Source of the DNA: Candidatus Gastranaerophilales bacterium
Lineage (GTDB): Bacteria; Cyanobacteriota; Vampirovibrionia; Gastranaerophilales; Gastranaerophilaceae
NCBI GenBank assembly: GCA_944325595.1
Contig: CALVAQ010000015.1
Location: 1-48,007 of the forward strand
DNA length: 48,007 nt
Direction of reading: 5' to 3'
Below are positions 44,983 through 48,007 of the stretch, one piece after another. The notes under the pieces are model-generated. The model saw nothing but the letters and a program-made list of their open reading frames with translations. It did no database searches and had not been told where the DNA came from. Within the stretch, counting starts at the first letter, position 1; each line of letters begins with the position of its first letter. The translations under genes and the position numbers were made by a program.

Positions 44983-45639
44983 CTATAATATATCATCAAG
45001 AAATTCGTAATTGTAAAAAGGAAAATGTCCCGTTTCAAGGTTAATTATATTTTCCGCTTCCATCATCAGCCAGAAATTTCTCTGGTTGCGGGTCGGAACG
45101 CATCTGTCATGCGAAGCAATATAGACTTTGTCAAAAACTTTTTTCGAGGCTGTTATTTTGGACACATATTTTTTCATACCCAAAAGTTCTTCTGTACAGC
45201 TTTTTGCGCTTCTCTGCGGCAAATTCTGCTCAAAGATTTCAAAATGGTTCTGCGCCTTTTCTCCGCCAAAAAGTCTTTGTCTGAATTTTACAACAGACTC
45301 GGAATCCATTTTTTCCGTTAATTCAAACTGTTTAACCGGCACTCCGTACTTGTCATCTATCGGAATAAGTGTACCGTTTATTGCAACCCTTTTGTCCAAT
45401 TTTAAATTGTCAGGAAGCTTTGCTATTGCACCTGCATACACTCCGTATGAAAAAGACAGCAGCGTTACACTATTGTATTTTGAAAAATCAAATTCAGGAA
45501 AATCCGGTGTTGTATAGTCATATACAAACAAAACATCGCTTTTGCTTTTTAAGACGGCAAAAGGGTTTTCGTCCATACCCCAGCCGCAAAAAAATAAAAT
45601 CAGGTTGTTGCTGTTATTGTCTTGTAAATGTATTTTCAT
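44983..45639 (-). CDS. bioG: Pimeloyl-ACP methyl ester esterase BioG (DUF452)
   Basis: An alpha/beta hydrolase that removes the methyl group added by BioC, releasing pimeloyl-ACP for biotin ring assembly. The 218-residue protein matches the DUF452/BioG layout: ILFFCGWGMDENPF at the N-terminus, the nucleophile elbow LLSFSYGVYAG, the Asp loop region ASHDRCVPTRNQ and the catalytic His in ETGHFPF. BioG replaces BioH in many host-associated bacteria. It is the first gene of a bioG-bioC pair. No BirA site was recognised in the short upstream gap. Confidence 0.88.
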   Translation of the reverse strand: MKIHLQDNNSNNLILFFCGWGMDENPFAVLKSKSDVLFVYDYTTPDFPEFDFSKYNSVTLLSFSYGVYAGAIAKLPDNLKLDKRVAINGTLIPIDDKYGVPVKQFELTEKMDSESVVKFRQRLFGGEKAQNHFEIFEQNLPQRSAKSCTEELLGMKKYVSKITASKKVFDKVYIASHDRCVPTRNQRNFWLMMEAENIINLETGHFPFYNYEFLDDIL

Positions 45640-45704
45640 AATAATCTATTAATTAATATTTTTGTTCTCTCTGCTATTATATATTAACTAAACCGGTTAT
45701 TATT

Positions 45705-46565
45705 TCAATCCGGTACAATCTCAACAAGCATTGTGTCCGTAATTCCTAACAGTTTCAAAAAGAAACTATAAATGGTATTTATGGCTTTAAAATCATATTT
45801 TGCCCAGATTTTGTGACCGCCGGGTTTTTTCTTCAAAAGCCAGTACAAATTGTTCATAAAGCTGTAACGTTGAATATAACTGAATTTTTTGATTTTATAT
45901 CCGGCTTTTTTTATAGTTTGTTTCAGTGTATTTTTATCAAAGACAAACAAATGACAGCTCCAGTAAACAAAATCTTCAAAACTTTTGCATTTATAAAAAC
46001 TTATCAAAGAGTCCTTTGCGTTTGGAACCTCTATAATAATACTTCCGTTTTTGTTTAAGAATGGTTTTAGCTCTTTTAACGTATCTACAGGATTTTTCGT
46101 ATGTTCAAGCACATGAAACATCGTTATTATATCTGATTTTTCAGGAAGCAATGAAATTTTGGAAAAAACATCGAGCCCGCAAGTTTTAAAATAATCATAC
46201 AAATCTTTTTGCAGCTCTATGCCGTAAACCTTTTTGCATATGTCTTTTGCAAAATTCAAAAAACCGGCATTGCCGCAGCCAAAATCAGTGACAATTTTAT
46301 CTTTTATACGTTTTTTTAGCAGCAAAAATCGTCTTTTGTCATCAGTCTTTGTATTTTTTATCCAGTTTTCAAGACTAAATCCAGCTATCATTCCGCCGTT
46401 TTCATAAAAATTAGACGCAATATGAGAATCGTCCGACAAAAAAACAAGTCCGCAATTGCTGCAGCGCAAAACGTCTATTTTATCATTATCTCTGACACCT
46501 TTATGAATAATTTTGTACTCTTCTTTGCCGCAATTATAGCAAATATGTTTTTTTGATTCTGCCAT
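45705..46565 (-). CDS. SAM-dependent methyltransferase with N-terminal zinc ribbon
   Basis: A 286-residue class I methyltransferase (Methyltransf_23-like). A zinc ribbon is formed by C9-x2-C12 and C35-x2-C38 (CYNC, CSNCGLVF). SAM motif I is VTDFGCGNAGFL (about residues 92-103), followed by IITMFHVLEHTKNP and IIIEVPNAKDS. The zinc ribbon plus this domain is common in methyltransferases of surface polysaccharide or nucleotide-sugar synthesis, but no such genes surround it. The composition is more AT- and Lys-rich than its neighbours. A weak ribosome site precedes the ATG. Substrate unknown. Confidence 0.82.
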   Translation of the reverse strand: MAESKKHICYNCGKEEYKIIHKGVRDNDKIDVLRCSNCGLVFLSDDSHIASNFYENGGMIAGFSLENWIKNTKTDDKRRFLLLKKRIKDKIVTDFGCGNAGFLNFAKDICKKVYGIELQKDLYDYFKTCGLDVFSKISLLPEKSDIITMFHVLEHTKNPVDTLKELKPFLNKNGSIIIEVPNAKDSLISFYKCKSFEDFVYWSCHLFVFDKNTLKQTIKKAGYKIKKFSYIQRYSFMNNLYWLLKKKPGGHKIWAKYDFKAINTIYSFFLKLLGITDTMLVEIVPD

Positions 46566-46638
46566 AGGTCTAATTATAATACCAAAACAGAAAAGTTATA
46601 AAGGCAAATTTGAATATTAAAAACTCTACACAAGTATG

Positions 46639-46774
46639 ATTTTGTTACCTGCGTGGCTCGCAGGTGGGTGAGTGCCTTGACTTTTCCGTTTCCTACTGGC
46701 GTATCAAATACGGTAGGTATACTTCAAAGTTTTCGAGTCGCCTCTCCCGATAATCAATAATGTAGGAACAAAAT
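46639..46774. ncRNA. Candidate structured RNA or regulatory region
   Basis: A 136-base segment with nested pairing: outer arms ATTTTGTT / AACAAAAT (46639-46646, 46767-46774), a perfect hairpin ACCTGCG-TGGCT-CGCAGGT, and an apical stem CCTAC / GTAGG enclosing CGTAT-CAA-ATACG. The strand is not settled. It matches no RNA family I recognise; a 6S-like rod is one possibility. The right part also contains a sigma-28-like promoter, so it may be DNA-level regulation instead. Confidence 0.35.
46725..46753 (+). promoter_or_regulatory. Sigma-28-like promoter upstream of the 66-residue gene
   Basis: CAAAGTTT (46725-46732), 13 bases, CCCGATAA (46746-46753). Each box has one mismatch to consensus; the spacer is one base longer than at the two other sites. 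It lies 109 bases before the gene, and a weak terminator-like hairpin lies between. Confidence 0.4.
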
Positions 46775-46797
46775 TAATACCTGTATAGAGTATTAAT
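46773..46797 (+). terminator. Weak AT-rich hairpin followed by T-rich sequence
   Basis: TTAATAC / GTATTAA with a 9-base loop is followed by TATTTTATACTTTTTTG. It may end a short transcript from the structured region, or act as an attenuator before the 66-residue gene. Confidence 0.4.
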
Positions 46798-46862
46798 ATT
46801 TTATACTTTTTTGTTATAATTAACAAGTATCGCAAAAGAGAACAAAAGGGGTATTTTCAGGA

Positions 46863-47063
46863 ATGGAAAAAGTAATGGACAAAATCACAATCAGATCAGA
46901 CAGACAGGATGATTATACTTTTATGTACAAAGGCGAAGAAGTTGTCCTAAAAGCCGGTTCTGTTTTGAGTATAGCAAACGGATTGAATGATGTTGTTTTG
47001 CCGACTACTGCAATGAAAATTATGAACAACTTGATTGTAATTAAAGATGCTGTAAAAAAATAG
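46863..47063 (+). CDS. Small protein of unknown function (66 residues)
   Basis: Not recognised. A compact, beta-rich looking protein (KITIRSDRQDDYTFMYKGEEVVLKAGSV) with a hydrophobic middle and the ending NNLIVIKDAVKK; no membrane segment. Two starts are possible: ATG at 46863 (GGGG 12 bases upstream) or ATG at 46875. A strong terminator follows 20 bases after the stop, and a sigma-28-like site lies upstream, which makes it a complete transcription unit. The gene is probably real; function unknown. Confidence 0.65.
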   Translation: MEKVMDKITIRSDRQDDYTFMYKGEEVVLKAGSVLSIANGLNDVVLPTTAMKIMNNLIVIKDAVKK

Positions 47064-47080
47064 TTATAAAATCCAAATAA

Positions 47081-47115
47081 AAAGGCAGCGGGTATAGTGA
47101 TACCTGCTGCTTTTT
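47081..47115 (+). terminator. Terminator of the 66-residue gene
   Basis: Stem GCAGCGGGTAT / ATACCTGCTGC followed by TTTTT. Confidence 0.9.
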
Positions 47116-47131
47116 AGCTGGATTATAATCT

Positions 47132-47686
47132 CTATGAATTATTCTGCGGGTATAAATTGTCAACGAGGCTGGAAGGCTCGCTGTCAGATTCACTGTCTCC
47201 GTAGAAAACACTCATAGAACTGGGTTTAAAAGATTGGTATTCTGTTTTGAGTTTTTCTTCGTCTGCTTTTAAGCTGAAAGCTTGTATTTCCGCATTTGTA
47301 ACTCTGCCGTCTTTGTTTGTGTCAATTTGATTGAAATAAGTTAAAACATTTGTAAGCATGTCGCTTGCTCCCATTCCGCTTGAACAAAGCTGGCAAAGCT
47401 CCTGATAAGACAAGCCGTTTTGAGAAAGCTTTGTTGTGAGATTTGTCATATCTTCGGCACCGATTTTTCCGTCCGCATCCTGATCAATTGCAGAAAAATT
47501 TGCAGAAAGAAACTGAGCAAAACTCATATTACCGCCAAGCTGGGCAATTGTGGTATTAGAAGGATTTGTGAGTTCTTCGATAGTTAAACCGCCGGAGTTT
47601 TGGCTGTTTTTTGCTAAAATTGCATATGTATTTGACAAACCGCTCAATGCGTTTGCAAATAAAGCCTGACCATTCATTAATGACAT
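47132..47686 (-). CDS. Two-EF-hand calcium-binding protein of unknown role
   Basis: A 184-residue protein with two canonical EF-hand loops, DQDADGKIGAED (68-79) and DTNKDGRVTNAE (122-133), each with the acidic and Gly positions intact, so calcium binding is likely. The N-terminus (MSLMNGQALFANALSGLSN) is amphipathic without a cleavable signal; the C-terminal tail is Ser/Glu/Pro-rich and probably flexible. AAGGAGAC precedes the ATG. A weak sigma-28-like site lies about 90 bases upstream. The lack of a Sec signal leaves cytosolic buffering or flagellar-type export as options; neither can be decided from sequence. Confidence 0.82.
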   Translation of the reverse strand: MSLMNGQALFANALSGLSNTYAILAKNSQNSGGLTIEELTNPSNTTIAQLGGNMSFAQFLSANFSAIDQDADGKIGAEDMTNLTTKLSQNGLSYQELCQLCSSGMGASDMLTNVLTYFNQIDTNKDGRVTNAEIQAFSLKADEEKLKTEYQSFKPSSMSVFYGDSESDSEPSSLVDNLYPQNNS

Positions 47687-47774
47687 AATCGTCTCCTTAT
47701 AAATTTTGATTATACTCAGTTTAATGTTTTTTTTGAAAAAGTAAACCGTGCAATTAAAGTATTTATTTAATCTC

Positions 47775-47801
47775 TTATCGCAATTCCCGCCAAAAACGAA
47801 A
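47775..47801 (-). promoter_or_regulatory. Weak sigma-28-like site upstream of the EF-hand gene
   Basis: On the minus strand TTTCGTTT, 11 bases, TGCGATAA. It matches 5 of 8 and 6 of 8 consensus bases. Tentative. Confidence 0.25.
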
Positions 47802-47841
47802 CAGGCGGCAAAAATTTATCATGAACTTATTTCGGACAAAT

Positions 47842-47867
47842 AAAAAACCCGCTTTTTAAGCGGGTTT
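47842..47867 (-). terminator. Terminator of the gene entering from the right edge
   Basis: Minus-strand stem AAACCCGCTT / AAGCGGGTTT, followed by a T-run (TTTTTTA). It lies 68 bases after the stop of the partial gene at the window end. Confidence 0.85.
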
Positions 47868-47934
47868 ACATGTTTTCATATTGCATAGTAAGTAAGTATA
47901 ATATTGGTTTGTTTATTGTTTGTTTATTAATTGT

Positions 47935-48006
47935 TTATGAAAATACTTTGAATGTTCTTTCGATGTTTTTGTCCATTACTTTTTTTACGGAATCAATCTC
48001 TGTGTC
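47935..48006 (-). CDS. C-terminal end of an unidentified gene (truncated by window edge)
   Basis: A minus-strand frame enters from the right edge and encodes 23 residues (DTEIDSVKKVMDKNIERTFK, then VFS) before a TAA stop. A strong terminator follows on the same strand, which supports a real gene end here. The fragment is charged and helical but too short to identify. Confidence 0.5.
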   Translation of the reverse strand, partial: DTEIDSVKKVMDKNIERTFKVFS

Positions 48007-48007
48007 G

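Noticed and set aside
47909..47940. TTGTTTAT short repeats near the right edge
   Set aside because: Simple AT-rich repetition; too short and irregular for a CRISPR or iteron array.

Overview
The window is AT-rich and carries a chromosomal mixture of housekeeping, motility and lineage-specific genes. Several features point to a non-photosynthetic relative of Cyanobacteria, most likely a gut Melainabacteria/Vampirovibrionia (Gastranaerophilales-type) genome. These are: atpD-atpC as a two-gene unit without the other ATP synthase genes (the cyanobacterial split arrangement), flagellar and type IV pilus genes, PPDK, a BioC/BioG biotin pair, and several small uncharacterised proteins. The assignment is an inference from gene content; no 16S rRNA or tRNA gene was found.

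Layout. 1-6.2 kb: 3' part of ppdK, typA, a DUF47 regulator plus PiT phosphate transporter (minus strand), and two small Cys-rich proteins. 6.2-11.3 kb: a regulatory region, then a tightly overlapping fliF-fliG-fliH-fliI operon. 11.3-14.8 kb: glmU, glmS and a 54-residue frame that overlaps the glmS stop (minus). 15-18.4 kb: a large M16 peptidase and a 58-residue protein behind a sigma-28-like promoter. 18.5-21.7 kb: a fused PilM-PilN protein, PilO and agmatinase (minus). 21.8-23.6 kb: rlmB and a primary-type sigma factor. 23.7-25.7 kb: two coupled, possibly paralogous membrane proteins of unknown function (minus). 25.9-29.5 kb: an acyl-CoA-dehydratase-activase-like protein, two tandem WYL regulators, yraN, and a small minus-strand protein. 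29.7-33.6 kb: groS-groL with a duplicated structured repeat between them, a repeat-rich gene-free island, and flagellin. 33.9-38.5 kb: tsaC, family-4 udg, small proteins including a YjfB-type motility protein and a 128-residue protein behind a sigma-28-like promoter, and atpD-atpC. 38.6-48 kb: a SWIM-SNF2 helicase, an M20 peptidase, an orphan sugar-type ABC permease, bioG-bioC, a zinc-ribbon methyltransferase, an inverted-repeat region, a 66-residue protein, a two-EF-hand protein, and the tail of one more minus-strand gene.

How it works together. The flagellar operon builds the MS ring, C-ring rotor and export ATPase. Flagellin and at least two small unknown proteins sit behind sites resembling sigma-28 (FliA/SigD) promoters, so the window may expose previously unannotated members of a late flagellar regulon. 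This is the most attractive lead. A second lead is a recurrent N-terminal pattern (M-[KR]-V, then a polar Ser/Asn/Gln-rich stretch, then an F-G or F-K-G tag) on several otherwise unrelated proteins. A third is a set of structured or duplicated intergenic elements: the groES-groEL spacer, the 32 kb island, the 46.7 kb region, and the leaders of the M20 peptidase gene, the small Cys protein gene and udg. All promoters, hairpins and start codons were assigned by eye.
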